Positions 37,605 to 47,333 of a stretch of 64,000 nt of DNA are shown one piece after another. Positions within the stretch are counted from its first letter, which is position 1. Each line of letters opens with the position of its first letter. Both the position numbers and the translations under genes were made by a program. Under the pieces are notes generated by a model. It made no database searches and was not told the DNA's origin. It saw only the letters and a program-made list of their open reading frames with translations. Origin of the DNA: Pseudomonas akapageensis (GTDB lineage: Bacteria > Pseudomonadota > Gammaproteobacteria > Pseudomonadales > Pseudomonadaceae); the NCBI RefSeq assembly GCF_011355085.1, contig NZ_VXCP01000017.1, forward strand, positions 62,001 through 126,000, written 5' to 3'.

Positions 37605-38375
37605 TTACTGCCCGGTGAACGTTGCGCGGCGCTTTTCCTGGAAGGCGCGGATGCCTTCCTCGCGGTCGCGGGTGCCGGCCAGCAGGGTGAAGGCGTGACG
37701 CTCGAAGCGCAGGCCGCTGGCAAGGTCGGTGTCGAAGGCCTTGAGCAGCGCTTCCTTGGCCAGGCGTACGGCCAGCGGTGCCTTGGCGGCGATGGTCTGG
37801 GCAATCTGCAGGGCGCGCTCGACGGTCAGTTCCGGCTGGGTGACTTCGCTGACCAGACCGGCCTGTTGGGCCTGGCGGGCAGTGATGGCTTCGCCGGTCA
37901 GGACCATCTGCGTGGCCAGGGATTTGCCGACTGCGCGCAACAGCCGCTGGGTGCCGCCGGCACCGGGCATGATCCCGAGGTTGATTTCCGGCTGGCCGAA
38001 CTGGGCGTCTTCACCGGCAATGATGATGTCGGCGTGCATGGCCAGTTCGCAGCCGCCACCCAGGGCAAAACCGTTGACCGCGGCGATCAGCGGCTTCTTG
38101 AAGCCAGCGATGCGCTGCCAGTGGGCCAGGCGCGGATCGTTGAGGATGCCGACCAGGTCGCGTTCGGCCATTTCCTTGATATCGGCACCGGCGGCGAAGG
38201 CCTTGCGGCTGCCGGTGATGACTACGGCGCCGATGGCCGGATCGTTTTCCACGGCGTCCAGTTCGGCCGCCAGCTCGCCCAGCAGCTCGGTGTTCAGGGC
38301 GTTGAGCGCCTGGGGACGCTGCAGGGTGATCAGGCGAACGGCCTGGTGCGTTTGCACGGCAAGGGTTTGTGGCAT
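37605..38375 (-). CDS. paaF: 2,3-dehydroadipyl-CoA hydratase PaaF
   Basis: 256-residue crotonase with both hydratase Glu residues in [16 protein letters not shown] and PEINLGIMPGAGGTQRL. Hydrates 2,3-dehydroadipyl-CoA to 3-hydroxyadipyl-CoA. First gene of paaFGHIJ, 47 bp before paaG; its promoter contains AAAGCGATACAAAA at 38465-38478. Confidence 0.94.
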   Translation of the reverse strand: MPQTLAVQTHQAVRLITLQRPQALNALNTELLGELAAELDAVENDPAIGAVVITGSRKAFAAGADIKEMAERDLVGILNDPRLAHWQRIAGFKKPLIAAVNGFALGGGCELAMHADIIIAGEDAQFGQPEINLGIMPGAGGTQRLLRAVGKSLATQMVLTGEAITARQAQQAGLVSEVTQPELTVERALQIAQTIAAKAPLAVRLAKEALLKAFDTDLASGLRFERHAFTLLAGTRDREEGIRAFQEKRRATFTGQ

Positions 38376-38464
38376 GAAAACTGTCCTCGCGGGGCAGGCC
38401 CGACATCAGGGCTGGCTCAATGGTTGGGGCGGCGGGGGTGGCCGTTTTGCTGGAGTATACGCAT

Positions 38465-38478
38465 AAAGCGATACAAAA
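38465..38478 (+). promoter_or_regulatory. GATACA-type motif upstream of paaF
   Basis: AAAGCGATACAAAA, identical over 14 nt to the element before paaA (there on the minus strand). It is 90 bp upstream of the paaF start in an AT-rich stretch. Candidate PaaX half-site; a partner copy is not obvious within 60 bp. Confidence 0.4.
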
Positions 38479-38638
38479 CAACAAGTCAAAAATTAAATAA
38501 CGTGTCCTGTTGTCGGTTTGTCGTGCGGGTTTGGGTTGGGGGAGAGGTGTCTTTGATTCAGGCAATGTGTCCGTATTTACTGGGTGTAAGCGCTTTTACT
38601 GGCAGGTTTTAAAGAATCGACCGACGGGTTTTTCATCT

Positions 38639-38712
38639 GATACAGCTTTGACCGCTTTCCTGAAACAAATCGATGTGATACAAAATAATCACAAAATCAT
38701 ATCGCTTTGCAG
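38639..38712 (+). promoter_or_regulatory. paaN promoter region with GATACA motifs
   Basis: GATACA at 38639-38644 and again at 38677-38682 in TGTGATACAAAATAATC, followed by ATCATATCGCTTT (38696-38708), which is the reversed AAAGCGATA of the other paa promoters. It lies 40-110 bp before paaN in the 375-bp divergent gap between paaF and paaN, which otherwise holds no gene. Confidence 0.45.
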
Positions 38713-38750
38713 CGCAATCCGCAGAGCGCCGTCTATCAAGGACCACCTTC

Positions 38751-40442
38751 ATGCCAATGTCGCCTCGTCACGCTGCCCTCGAATTGTTCGAACATCACCG
38801 TCAGACCCTCGAGCGCGCCGTCCAGGCGATTGCCGAGCGCGGCCATTGGTCGGCCTACCCCGAGAACATCAAGCAGTACCCGCAGGAAAAGGTGCAGGGT
38901 GCCGAGGCCGGCTTCCAGGCGCTGATGGGCAAGCACTTCCAGTTGCAGGGCCCGGCAGCGGTGTCCCGGGCGGGGGCGGAGCGTTCGCCCTATGGTTTCG
39001 ATCTGGGTATCACCTACGACCAGTACGACGCAGAGGCCCTGCTCGAGCGCATGAGCCAGGCCATGCCGAGCTGGCGTGATCTTGGCGCCCAGGGGCGACT
39101 CGGCGCTTGCCTGGAAATGCTGGCACGGCTCAATGACCTGAGCGCGGAAATGGCCTATGCCGTGATGCACACCACCGGCCAGGGCTACATGATGGCGTTC
39201 CAGGCCGGCGGCCCCCACGCACAGGATCGCGGCCTGGAAGCGCTGGCCTATGCCAGCCGGGCCATGGCCGAAGTGCCGGATGCGGCGCGCTGGAACAAGC
39301 CGGTCGGCAAGCAGACCCTGGTGCTGGACAAGCAGTGGCATGTGGTCGGGCGCGGGCTGTCGCTGGTGGTGGCCTGTGCCACCTTCCCGACCTGGAACAC
39401 TTACCCTGGACTGTTCGCCAGCCTGGCCACCGGTAACCCGGTGCTGATCAAGGCGCACCCGGCCGCCATCCTGCCGGTGGCGATGACCGTCCAGGTGGCC
39501 CAGCAGGTGTTGGCGGAGCTGGGCCTGGACCCGGCGCTGGTGAGCCTGGTGGTCGATACGGTCGAGGCACCTGTCAGCCAGGTGCTGGCCCTGGATTCAC
39601 GAATCAAGCTGGTCGACTTCACCGGTTCCAACGCCTTCGGCAACTGGCTGGAAAACAATGCCCGCCAGGCCCAGGTCTTCACCGAAAAGGCCGGCGTCAA
39701 CAGCGTCATCATCGACAGCATTGCCGATCTCAAGGCCGCCACCGGTAACCTGGCGTTGTCCCTCAGCCTGTATTCCGGGCAGATGTGCACCACGCCGCAA
39801 ACCTTCTATGTACCGCGCACCGGGATCAAGGCCGGCGACAGCCAGCTGAGTTTCGACCAGGTGTGCCAGACCCTGGCCCAGGCCGTCGAAGGCTTCCTCA
39901 GCGACAACGACCGAGCTTGCGGCGTGCTGGGGGCGATCCAGTCGCAGGTCACCTTCGAGCGCGTCGATGCCTGCCGCGATCTGGGCGAGATCCTGCTCGA
40001 CAGCCAGGTCCGCGTACACCCGCAATTCCCGGAGGCCCGGGTGCGCACACCGCTGCTGCTCAAGGTCGATGCCAGCCAGCGCGATGCCTTCGCCGAGGAA
40101 CGCTTCGGCCCGATCAGCTTCATCGTGGCGACCGACAGCACCGAACACAGCCTGCAGCTGGCCGGTGAAGTCATTAAAGAGAAGGGCGCCATGACCCTGG
40201 GCGTTTACTCCACCGACGACGCGGTCATCGAGCGCGCCGAACAGCTGGCGCTGGACGTGGCGGTGGCGCTGTCGATCAATTTCGACGGCGGCTTGCTGGT
40301 AAACCAGTCGGCGGCCTTCAGTGATTTCCATGCCACCGGCGGCAACCCGGCGGCCAATGCTTCGATCACCGACGCGGCCTTCGTTGCCAGGCGTTTCGTG
40401 GTGGTGCAAAGTCGCCGGCACGCGACCCTCACAGGAGAGTAA
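38751..40442 (+). CDS. paaN: PaaN, aldehyde dehydrogenase-like phenylacetate degradation protein
   Basis: 563 residues, aldehyde dehydrogenase superfamily of the PaaN_2 type, without a MaoC domain. Motifs: [60 protein letters not shown], and the Cys region [26 protein letters not shown]-like end [20 protein letters not shown]. Exact substrate unknown; probably oxidises a semialdehyde of the pathway. It coexists with the bifunctional PaaZ at 25989-28043. First gene of paaN-paaY-paaX. Confidence 0.88.
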   Translation: MPMSPRHAALELFEHHRQTLERAVQAIAERGHWSAYPENIKQYPQEKVQGAEAGFQALMGKHFQLQGPAAVSRAGAERSPYGFDLGITYDQYDAEALLERMSQAMPSWRDLGAQGRLGACLEMLARLNDLSAEMAYAVMHTTGQGYMMAFQAGGPHAQDRGLEALAYASRAMAEVPDAARWNKPVGKQTLVLDKQWHVVGRGLSLVVACATFPTWNTYPGLFASLATGNPVLIKAHPAAILPVAMTVQVAQQVLAELGLDPALVSLVVDTVEAPVSQVLALDSRIKLVDFTGSNAFGNWLENNARQAQVFTEKAGVNSVIIDSIADLKAATGNLALSLSLYSGQMCTTPQTFYVPRTGIKAGDSQLSFDQVCQTLAQAVEGFLSDNDRACGVLGAIQSQVTFERVDACRDLGEILLDSQVRVHPQFPEARVRTPLLLKVDASQRDAFAEERFGPISFIVATDSTEHSLQLAGEVIKEKGAMTLGVYSTDDAVIERAEQLALDVAVALSINFDGGLLVNQSAAFSDFHATGGNPAANASITDAAFVARRFVVVQSRRHATLTGE

Positions 40443-40444
40443 GC

Positions 40445-41041
40445 ATGACCTGCTACAGCCTCGACGGCCTGACCCCGGTAATCGATCCGACCGCCTACGT
40501 GCACCCTTCGGCCGTACTGATCGGCGACGTGATCATCGGCGCCCACTGTTATGTCGGTCCGTTGGCCAGCCTGCGCGGCGACTTCGGCCGGATCATCCTC
40601 GAGGAAGGCGCGAACCTGCAGGACACCTGCGTGATGCACGGCTTCCCCGACAGCGACACGGTGATCGAGCGCAATGGCCATATCGGTCACGGCGCCGTGC
40701 TGCACGGCTGCCGCATCGGTGCCGATGCGCTGGTGGGCATGAATGCGGTGGTGATGGACGCGGCACATATCGGCGCGCGCTCCATCGTCTCGGCGACGGC
40801 CTTCGTCAAGGCCGGCTTCACCTGCCCCGAGCAGTCGCTGGTGATGGGTGCGCCGGCGATCATCAAGCGCCAGCTCAGCGACCAGGAAGTGGCCTGGAAG
40901 CAAGCCGGCACTCGTGAGTATCAGGAGCTGGCCCAGCGTTGCCTGACCCGCTTGCAAGAGTGCGAGCCGCTGGCGGAACCAGAGCCCGACCGGCCACGGA
41001 TCAGCGACAGTGGCTTTAGACCCAAGGCTGCTTCTTCGTGA
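40445..41041 (+). CDS. paaY: PaaY, hexapeptide-repeat thioesterase
   Basis: 198 residues, gamma-carbonic-anhydrase-like left-handed beta-helix ([40 protein letters not shown]). PaaY is a thioesterase that hydrolyses the toxic 2-hydroxycyclohepta-1,4,6-triene-1-formyl-CoA shunt product. Starts 2 bp after the paaN stop. Confidence 0.93.
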   Translation: MTCYSLDGLTPVIDPTAYVHPSAVLIGDVIIGAHCYVGPLASLRGDFGRIILEEGANLQDTCVMHGFPDSDTVIERNGHIGHGAVLHGCRIGADALVGMNAVVMDAAHIGARSIVSATAFVKAGFTCPEQSLVMGAPAIIKRQLSDQEVAWKQAGTREYQELAQRCLTRLQECEPLAEPEPDRPRISDSGFRPKAASS

Positions 41042-41087
41042 GACCCAAGAACGGGTATATTTCCCCTTTTTCCTGTCCGGAACGCCC

Positions 41088-42011
41088 ATGTCGTCCCTAA
41101 CGCCACTGAATTACCTGATCACCCGCTTTCAGCAACAGACGCCGATTCGCGCCAGTTCGCTGATCATCACCCTCTATGGCGATGCGATCGAGCCCCATGG
41201 GGGAACGGTGTGGCTGGGCAGCCTGATCCAGTTGCTCGAGCCCATGGGCATCAACGAACGGCTGATCCGCACCTCGATCTTCCGCCTGACCAAGGAAAAC
41301 TGGCTGACCGCCGAAAAGGTCGGGCGACGCAGTTATTACAGCCTGACCGGCACCGGCAGGCGTCGTTTCGACAAGGCCTTCAAGCGGGTCTACAGCAGCG
41401 CGCCCCAGGCCTGGGACGGCTCCTGGTGCCTGGCCATGCTTACCCAATTGCCCGCCGACAAGCGCAAGCAGGTTCGCGAAGAACTGGAATGGCAGGGTTT
41501 CGGCGCGATTTCGCCGGTGATTCTTGCCTGCCCCCGTGCCGACCGCAGTGACGTCAATGCCACCCTGGTCGACCTGGGCGTGCAGGAAGAGACCATCCTG
41601 TTCGAGACCACCGCCCAGGACGTGCTGGCCTCCAAGGCCTTGCGCATGCAGGTGCGCGAGAGCTGGAACATCGAAGAACTGGCGGCCCACTACAGTGAAT
41701 TCATCCAGCTGTTCCGCCCGCTCTGGCAAGCACTGCGCGAGCAGGAGCAGCTGTCGCCGGAGGATTGCTTCCTGGCACGCATCCTGCTGATTCACGAGTA
41801 CCGCAAATTGCTCCTGCGCGACCCCCAGTTGCCGGACGAACTGCTCCCGGGCGACTGGGAAGGCCGTGCCGCACGGCAGCTGTGCCGCAATATCTACCGC
41901 CTGATCCATGCCAAGGCCGAACAATGGCTGGGCACCGCCCTGGAAACCGCCGACGGTCCGTTGCCGGATGTGGGCGAAAGTTTCTATCGGCGGTTCGGCG
42001 GGTTGAAATGA
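41088..42011 (+). CDS. paaX: Phenylacetate operon repressor PaaX
   Basis: 307 residues; start MSSLTPLNYLITRFQQQTPI at 41088. N-terminal winged helix (SLIQLLEPMGINERLIRTSI, FRLTKENWLTAEKVGRRSYY), central Cas2-like PaaX domain (WDGSWCLAMLTQLPADKRKQ) and C-terminal PaaX_C (LLIHEYRKLLLRDPQLPDEL). GntR-like repressor released by phenylacetyl-CoA, the product of PaaK. Likely represses the paaA, paaF and paaN promoters. Confidence 0.94.
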   Translation: MSSLTPLNYLITRFQQQTPIRASSLIITLYGDAIEPHGGTVWLGSLIQLLEPMGINERLIRTSIFRLTKENWLTAEKVGRRSYYSLTGTGRRRFDKAFKRVYSSAPQAWDGSWCLAMLTQLPADKRKQVREELEWQGFGAISPVILACPRADRSDVNATLVDLGVQEETILFETTAQDVLASKALRMQVRESWNIEELAAHYSEFIQLFRPLWQALREQEQLSPEDCFLARILLIHEYRKLLLRDPQLPDELLPGDWEGRAARQLCRNIYRLIHAKAEQWLGTALETADGPLPDVGESFYRRFGGLK

Positions 42012-42089
42012 ACTGAGCGCAGGGAGCACAGGGTTCAGGAAAACAGGGCGTTAAAAATAAAAACAGCGCATAGGCGCGAGAGGTTGGCG

Positions 42090-43004
42090 ATGATGAGTTC
42101 TGCCGCACTAAACCATGAACGGCTCGATCATTGGCTCCACAGCATCAACCGGATCTGTGGGGCGTTCGATGCCCAGGCGCTGGGCTCGCAATTCTGCGGC
42201 GACATCCGCGAATTCAAGAGCGGAGCGCTGAAGGCCAGTTTCGTCGATGCCCGCCAGGCCCGGCTGTATCGCAGTGAGCGCGAATTGGCGGCCGGCGAAG
42301 GTGGTAAATACTTCGCGGTGTTCCAGCTCGACGGCAGCGCGGCGATGGCCCAGGACGATCGTCAGGTGGTACTGGGCAGCGGCGACATCACCCTGATCGA
42401 TGCCGACCGGCCCTGTGATTTCACCTACAGCGACAACTCCCGGCAGCTGTCGCTGATCCTGCCCCATGACATGGTCGAGCAGGCACTGCGTTTTTCCCGG
42501 GTGCGTTGCGGCGAGAAGATCAGCGCCAGCTCGCCGATTGCCGTGCTGTCGCATCGCTTGATCATGGAAACCACCCGCCAGCCCACCCTGAGTCTTGCGG
42601 AAAGCGAAGCAACCCTGGAAGCCATCGTCAGCCTGTTGCGCCCGGCCATTGGCCGTACCCAGGAAGAGGTCGACCCCCACGAGCGCATCATGCGCAAGAC
42701 CCTGGACTTCATCGACCAGCATATTCGCAGCGAGGAACTCTGCCCGGAGCTCCTGGCCAGGGAAGTGGGGGTGTCGGTGCGCGGGCTCTATCGCCTGTTC
42801 GCCAAGAAGGGCCTGGTGGTGGCGCAATACATCAAGAACCGGCGCCTGGATTTCTGCGCCGAGTCCCTGCGCCAGTTCGGCGCGGAACAGAAGCTCTCCG
42901 CGCTGGGCTATTCGTGGGGCTTCACCGATTCGAGCTACTTTTCGACAGCGTTCAAGGGGCGCTTTGGCGTTTCGCCAGGTGAATACCGCAAACGCTACGC
43001 CTGA
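42090..43004 (+). CDS. AraC-family activator, FeaR-like
   Basis: 304 residues with an AraC_binding_2 (PF14525-type) N-terminal domain (FAVFQLDGSAAMAQDDRQVV, DADRPCDFTYSDNSRQLSLI) and a C-terminal HTH_18 (LAREVGVSVRGLYRLFAKKG, LGYSWGFTDSSYFSTAFKGR). ATG 42090 has GAGAGG 6 nt upstream. This layout is that of FeaR, which activates amine-oxidase and phenylacetaldehyde-dehydrogenase genes for phenylethylamine use. Its position 78 bp after paaX suggests control of a peripheral route feeding phenylacetate. No tynA/feaB-like gene is in the window. Convergent with the sensor kinase, overlapping by 10 bp. Confidence 0.82.
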   Translation: MMSSAALNHERLDHWLHSINRICGAFDAQALGSQFCGDIREFKSGALKASFVDARQARLYRSERELAAGEGGKYFAVFQLDGSAAMAQDDRQVVLGSGDITLIDADRPCDFTYSDNSRQLSLILPHDMVEQALRFSRVRCGEKISASSPIAVLSHRLIMETTRQPTLSLAESEATLEAIVSLLRPAIGRTQEEVDPHERIMRKTLDFIDQHIRSEELCPELLAREVGVSVRGLYRLFAKKGLVVAQYIKNRRLDFCAESLRQFGAEQKLSALGYSWGFTDSSYFSTAFKGRFGVSPGEYRKRYA

Positions 43005-46000
43005 GCCTGCTGGTGCTGCAGCAGACGATTGCCGAGGGCTTGCAGGCTGCTTTCGAGGGTGGCGATCAATGAGCGGATTTCGCTCGTCGCCAGGCCTGCG
43101 CTGACACCCTGCTCAAGCTGCTCGCAGTGGCCGACCACGGTACGAGCCTTGACCATGCGCGCGCCGCCCTTGATCTTGTGCACCAGATCCGCGAGGCCTT
43201 CGAGGTCTTCGCCGCCCCGGTAGGCCTGCAGCGCCAGAAGCTCCTGCTGATTGCTGCGAGTCAGTTCCTTGAGCAGGCGCTCGATCAAGGCCGGATCACC
43301 CAGGGTCAGTTGCCTGAGATTGTCGAAACTGAAATCGCTCTCCGTGTGCGCCAGGGGTGGCGGTTCTGTGTTGGCCGCCGGAGACGTCTGCAGATGGCGG
43401 CCAAGTTCGGCCAGCCCGATCGGTTTGAACAGGCAGTCGTTCATGCCCGAAGCCATGCAGCGCTCGCGCTCGCTGGCCTGGGCGTTGGCGGTAAACCCGA
43501 GGATCAGACAGGGTACCAGGCCACGTTCGCGTTCATGGGCGCGAATGGCGCGGGTCAGTTCGTGGCCGTCCAGCACCGGCATGTTGCAGTCGGTGATGAT
43601 CACGTCGAACGGTTGGGCAAGCCAGGCTTGCAAACCGAGGGCGCCATCTTCGGCCTGGCTGACGCTGTGGCCGAGAAAGCTCAGTTGTTTTTCCAGCAGC
43701 ATCAGGTTGGCCGGATAGTCGTCCACCACCAGGATCCTCAACGCCGCCGTGGCCATGTCCGACGCCTCGGGCGTCGCTGTGGCAGAGGCCATGGGGGCTG
43801 CGACCAATGGCAGGGTCAAGGCGATTTCGACGCGGGTTCCCAGGCCCAGGGCGCTGCTCAGGGTCAGCTTGCCGCCCATCATTTCGCAAAGCGTCCGGCA
43901 GATTACCAGCCCCAGTCCCGTGCCATGGCGCGACGGCTGTCCGGCGGCCTGGGCGAAGGGGTTGAACAAGCGCGCCTGGTCCTGGGCGGTAATGCCTATG
44001 CCGGTGTCTTCGACCTTCAGGCGAATCTTCAGGTGTTGTCGGTCGGAGTCGGTTTCGCCCTGGAGGGCGCCTTCCAGTGTGAGACGGACGGTGCCACGGT
44101 CGGTAAATTTGATCGCATTGCTCAACAGGTTCGACAGTACTTGCTTGAAGCGCAGCGGGTCGAGCAGCACCCAGGAGGGTAGGTCGGGCTGGATATCGAG
44201 CTGCAGGCGCAGACCCTTGTGCCGGGCGTTGCCCTCGAACACGCGCGCCGTGGCTTCGATCAGGCGCGGCAGTTCGGCAGGCACAGGGTTCAGGCTCATG
44301 TGGCCGGACTCGATGCGGACAATGTCGAGGATATCGCCGATCAACTCGAGCAGACCCTTGGCGCAGTCGAACGCGACCTGCAAGGCGAAGCGGTCGAGTT
44401 GACCCTGGTCGGCCTTTTTCATGGCGATTTCGAGCATGCCGATGACCGCATTCATCGGTGTGCGGATCTCGTGGCTCATGGTCGCCAGGAAGGTTGTCTT
44501 GGCGCGGCTGGCCTCGTCTGCCTGGTCCTTGGCCACATGCAGCGCTTCGAGCAGGCGCTTGCGTTCGTTGAGCTGGACTTCCAGGGCCTGTTCGGCCAGG
44601 GCGCGCTCCTTGATCAACTTGCGCAGGTAGACGTTCCAGACCACGAAAGCCAGCAACAGCAGCCCCGCGCCGATCACGATCTGCAGGATCAAGGTGCGGT
44701 AATTGCGCCACAGGCTGTCGCTGATCACGGCATTGGTGCGCCAGCGGTTGGCCAGTTGCGTCATTTCGTCGGGGGGGATGCTCAGCAGGGTCTTGTCCAG
44801 GATCGACAGCAGCTCGGTCGAGCCCGTCGCGGTGGCAAACGCCGAGGTCGCCGGCGTATTGCCCAGGGTCGAGACGATCCGCAGGCGGTCCTTGAACAGA
44901 CGGCTGACGAAGTAGTTGGCACTGATCTGTGTGTTGAGCGCGGCATCGGCGCGATTGCGCACCACCATTTCCATGGCATCGAGGGCATCTTCTGCCTCGA
45001 TCAGCTGCACTTGCCGATAATGCTGCGAGAGGTAGTGCATCAACGGCGTGCCACGGATCACGGCCAGGCGCTTGCCCTGCATCTGCTCGATGCCTTGCGG
45101 GCTGTCGCTGCGGGTACTGCTGATCAGCACATAGGAGTTGGCCAGGTAGGGCCGGGTAAAGCTCAGGTCTTGCTGGCGGGCATTGCTGCGGCTCAGGGCG
45201 CCTATCATGTCGGCCTTGCCGCTGCGGACCTGATCGATCATCGCCTGCACCGACCGTGCGGTACTGACCTCGAACTTCAAGCCGGTGCGCAGGCTGATCT
45301 GCTCCAGCACGTCAGCGGTAATACCGCGAAAGCGATCATCGTCATCGTAAAACGTCAGCGGTGCATAGCTGTCGTTGATCACCACGCGCACCACCGGGTG
45401 GTTGTCGATCCACTGCCGTTCGGCCTGGCTGAACTGCAGGGCCGTGCGGCTGAGCAGCATGCTGGTGCTGCCACCGCTCCAGCGCCGCAGAATGCTCAGA
45501 CGATCGCTGTCGCTGATGCTGTGCAGGGCAGCGTCGATGACCCGCAGCAAGGTCGGGTTATCGCGTTTGAGGGCAAAGGCGTAGGCCTTCTGCTCGCGCT
45601 TGATGAAATGTGAAAGCTGGACACTGCCCAGGAAGTTTTTGCTGATCAAGTAGTCGGAACTGATGGCGTCGCCCAGGTAAGCGTCGGCGCGGCCAAACGC
45701 GACGGCGGCAATCGCGTTCTGGATCGAGGGGTACAGGTGCAGGCGGGCATTGGGGTAGAGGGCCTGGACCTCCGCGTGCGGCAAGTAATGATCGACCATG
45801 GCCAGGTCGATGCCGTCGAGCGGGTCGTCGGCATCGCGGGTCTTGCCCACGGGGGTGACGATCACCGGCTGGTCATCGGCATAGGGCAGGCTCAGGATCA
45901 GGTCCGCATCGGCGACTTCAAAGGTGTTGGCGCTGCCCAGCAGGTCGATCTGTCCGGCATGCAGGGCTTCGATGGCCTCGGCACGGTTGGCATAGCGCAA

Positions 46001-46309
46001 GACTTCGATGCGTACCCCGAGCATATCGCCGAGCAGGCCGGCATAGTCGGCGGTCAGGCCTTCGTAGTCGGACTCGCTGATGGTGATGTCCAGGGGCGGA
46101 TAATCGGGGGCCGAGGTGCCCAGGCGCAGCACCTGCTTGCGCGCAAGCCACAGCTGGTCGGCGCTGGCCAGTGCGGGCCTGCTGTCGGTCATCGAGCGGG
46201 CGAGCAAGTGTCGGGGTTGCGCAGGCTCAGCCAGGGCAGGCGGGGCGATGCCCTGGATGCCGAGCGTGATCAGGGCGATGAACAGGTAGGCATGCATGGG
46301 ACAACTCAC
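42995..46309 (-). CDS. Hybrid sensor histidine kinase, EvgS/BvgS-like
   Basis: 1104 residues. Signal peptide (YLFIALITLGIQGIAPPALA), two periplasmic SBP_bac_3 Venus-flytrap domains (about 60-275 and 305-525), one TM helix (LILQIVIGAGLLLLAFVVWN), HisKA with TFLATMSHEIRTPMNAVIGM, HATPase_c (NAIKFTDRGTVRLTL; GIGITAQDQARLFNPF; GTGLGLVICR), a receiver (ILVVDDYPANLMLLEKQL; ITDCNMPVLDGHELTRAI) and a C-terminal HPt (DLVHKIKGGARMVKA). No PAS domain, unlike BvgS. The GTG at 46309 overlaps the regulator stop by 4 bp; ATG 46297 is an alternative. Phosphorelay to the adjacent LuxR-type regulator is expected; signal unknown. Confidence 0.9.
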   Translation of the reverse strand: MSCPMHAYLFIALITLGIQGIAPPALAEPAQPRHLLARSMTDSRPALASADQLWLARKQVLRLGTSAPDYPPLDITISESDYEGLTADYAGLLGDMLGVRIEVLRYANRAEAIEALHAGQIDLLGSANTFEVADADLILSLPYADDQPVIVTPVGKTRDADDPLDGIDLAMVDHYLPHAEVQALYPNARLHLYPSIQNAIAAVAFGRADAYLGDAISSDYLISKNFLGSVQLSHFIKREQKAYAFALKRDNPTLLRVIDAALHSISDSDRLSILRRWSGGSTSMLLSRTALQFSQAERQWIDNHPVVRVVINDSYAPLTFYDDDDRFRGITADVLEQISLRTGLKFEVSTARSVQAMIDQVRSGKADMIGALSRSNARQQDLSFTRPYLANSYVLISSTRSDSPQGIEQMQGKRLAVIRGTPLMHYLSQHYRQVQLIEAEDALDAMEMVVRNRADAALNTQISANYFVSRLFKDRLRIVSTLGNTPATSAFATATGSTELLSILDKTLLSIPPDEMTQLANRWRTNAVISDSLWRNYRTLILQIVIGAGLLLLAFVVWNVYLRKLIKERALAEQALEVQLNERKRLLEALHVAKDQADEASRAKTTFLATMSHEIRTPMNAVIGMLEIAMKKADQGQLDRFALQVAFDCAKGLLELIGDILDIVRIESGHMSLNPVPAELPRLIEATARVFEGNARHKGLRLQLDIQPDLPSWVLLDPLRFKQVLSNLLSNAIKFTDRGTVRLTLEGALQGETDSDRQHLKIRLKVEDTGIGITAQDQARLFNPFAQAAGQPSRHGTGLGLVICRTLCEMMGGKLTLSSALGLGTRVEIALTLPLVAAPMASATATPEASDMATAALRILVVDDYPANLMLLEKQLSFLGHSVSQAEDGALGLQAWLAQPFDVIITDCNMPVLDGHELTRAIRAHERERGLVPCLILGFTANAQASERERCMASGMNDCLFKPIGLAELGRHLQTSPAANTEPPPLAHTESDFSFDNLRQLTLGDPALIERLLKELTRSNQQELLALQAYRGGEDLEGLADLVHKIKGGARMVKARTVVGHCEQLEQGVSAGLATSEIRSLIATLESSLQALGNRLLQHQQAQA

Positions 46310-46932
46310 GAGGCCGTCAGGCGTTTGGCCAGGTCGAGCATTTCCACCATCGACTTCACGTTGAGCTTGGCCATGATCCGGGTCTTGTAGGTGCTCACGG
46401 TCTTGGGGCTCAAATGAATTTCTTCACCGATCTGTTTGTTCTTGCAGCCGTCGGCGAGCATCTTCAGCACTTGCACTTCCCGGTCCGAGAGGCGCCCGAA
46501 GAGTTGCTCTTCGCTGAGCAGCAGGTTGTCGTTGGACGAAGTCGAGAAACTCAGGTCGGGAAAGTAGGCATAGCCCTTTCTCACGGCGTGCAGTGCTGCA
46601 ACCAGGTCGCTCAGGTCGTCGCTTTTGGTGATGAAGCCCGAAGCACCGGCTTGCAGGCAGCGCTTGCTGTAAAGGCTGGCCGATTGCCCGGTCAATACCA
46701 GAACGCGGGGGGTGATCGGCAGGTGCTTGAGCCGGGCGATCACTTCCAGGCCGTTCAATCTGGGGATGCCGATATCCAGGATAACCAGGTCGGGGGCCAG
46801 GTTGCGCACCATCTGCAGAGCATCGATGCCATTGTCGGCTTCACCGACAACCTCGAGTTGTTCGCGTTCGAGCAACATTCTTACCGCGAGCCGGATCACC
46901 GGATGGTCATCGACGATCAGCGCCTTATGCAT
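46306..46932 (-). CDS. NarL/FixJ-type response regulator (EvgA/BvgA-like)
   Basis: 208 residues; ATG 46932 has AAGGA 8 nt upstream and gives MHKALIVDDHPVIRLAVRML. Receiver with DD pair, phospho-acceptor in DLVILDIGIPRLNGLEVI, Thr in VLVLTGQSA and Lys in SGFITKSDDL. C-terminal LuxR HTH: RLSDREVQVLKMLADGCKNK, IHLSPKTVSTYKTRIMAKLN. Translationally coupled to the hybrid sensor (4-bp overlap). Regulon unknown. Confidence 0.93.
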   Translation of the reverse strand: MHKALIVDDHPVIRLAVRMLLEREQLEVVGEADNGIDALQMVRNLAPDLVILDIGIPRLNGLEVIARLKHLPITPRVLVLTGQSASLYSKRCLQAGASGFITKSDDLSDLVAALHAVRKGYAYFPDLSFSTSSNDNLLLSEEQLFGRLSDREVQVLKMLADGCKNKQIGEEIHLSPKTVSTYKTRIMAKLNVKSMVEMLDLAKRLTAS

Positions 46933-47333
46933 TACAGAAGTCCTTGGCATTACTGTGGTTGTGTCCTGGAGAGGGAGTACCTCCGATTGCCCGAGGAGGT
47001 TTCCAACGATAAGTCGAAACAGTTGGATTGAGTATCGGAAGTATAGAAGTGATGAAAAATTACGCTGCGATATCAGAATTTTCTGACAGGGAAATGGCGT
47101 GAACAGCAAAAAAAGGCTTCAAGTTGTTGCTTTCGACGCTCGCAGGTGCGCTTCGGGAGAGGATGCAGAAAGCCTGAGGCAGACCCTTTGAATCATGCAC
47201 TTTGCATGACGATGCTTTTTTTTGCCTTGTGCAACCTTTTGAAACGGCGAGGCTTTTTCGATCCCTGGGGATGGCACAGCCCATGCACCCCTCCCTCTCA
47301 ACACCCACTGTTGATGACGGGAGCTCGACAATA
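46933..47333. other. Divergent intergenic region, response regulator / membrane protein
   Basis: A 401-bp gap with two divergent promoters expected. The segment 46990-47110 is AT-rich (leader of the regulator); 47210-47290 contains T-tracts and a CAACCTT...TTTTCGATC arrangement vaguely like an ECF promoter, too weak to assign. I see no gene; open frames here lack ribosome-binding sites. Confidence 0.4.
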
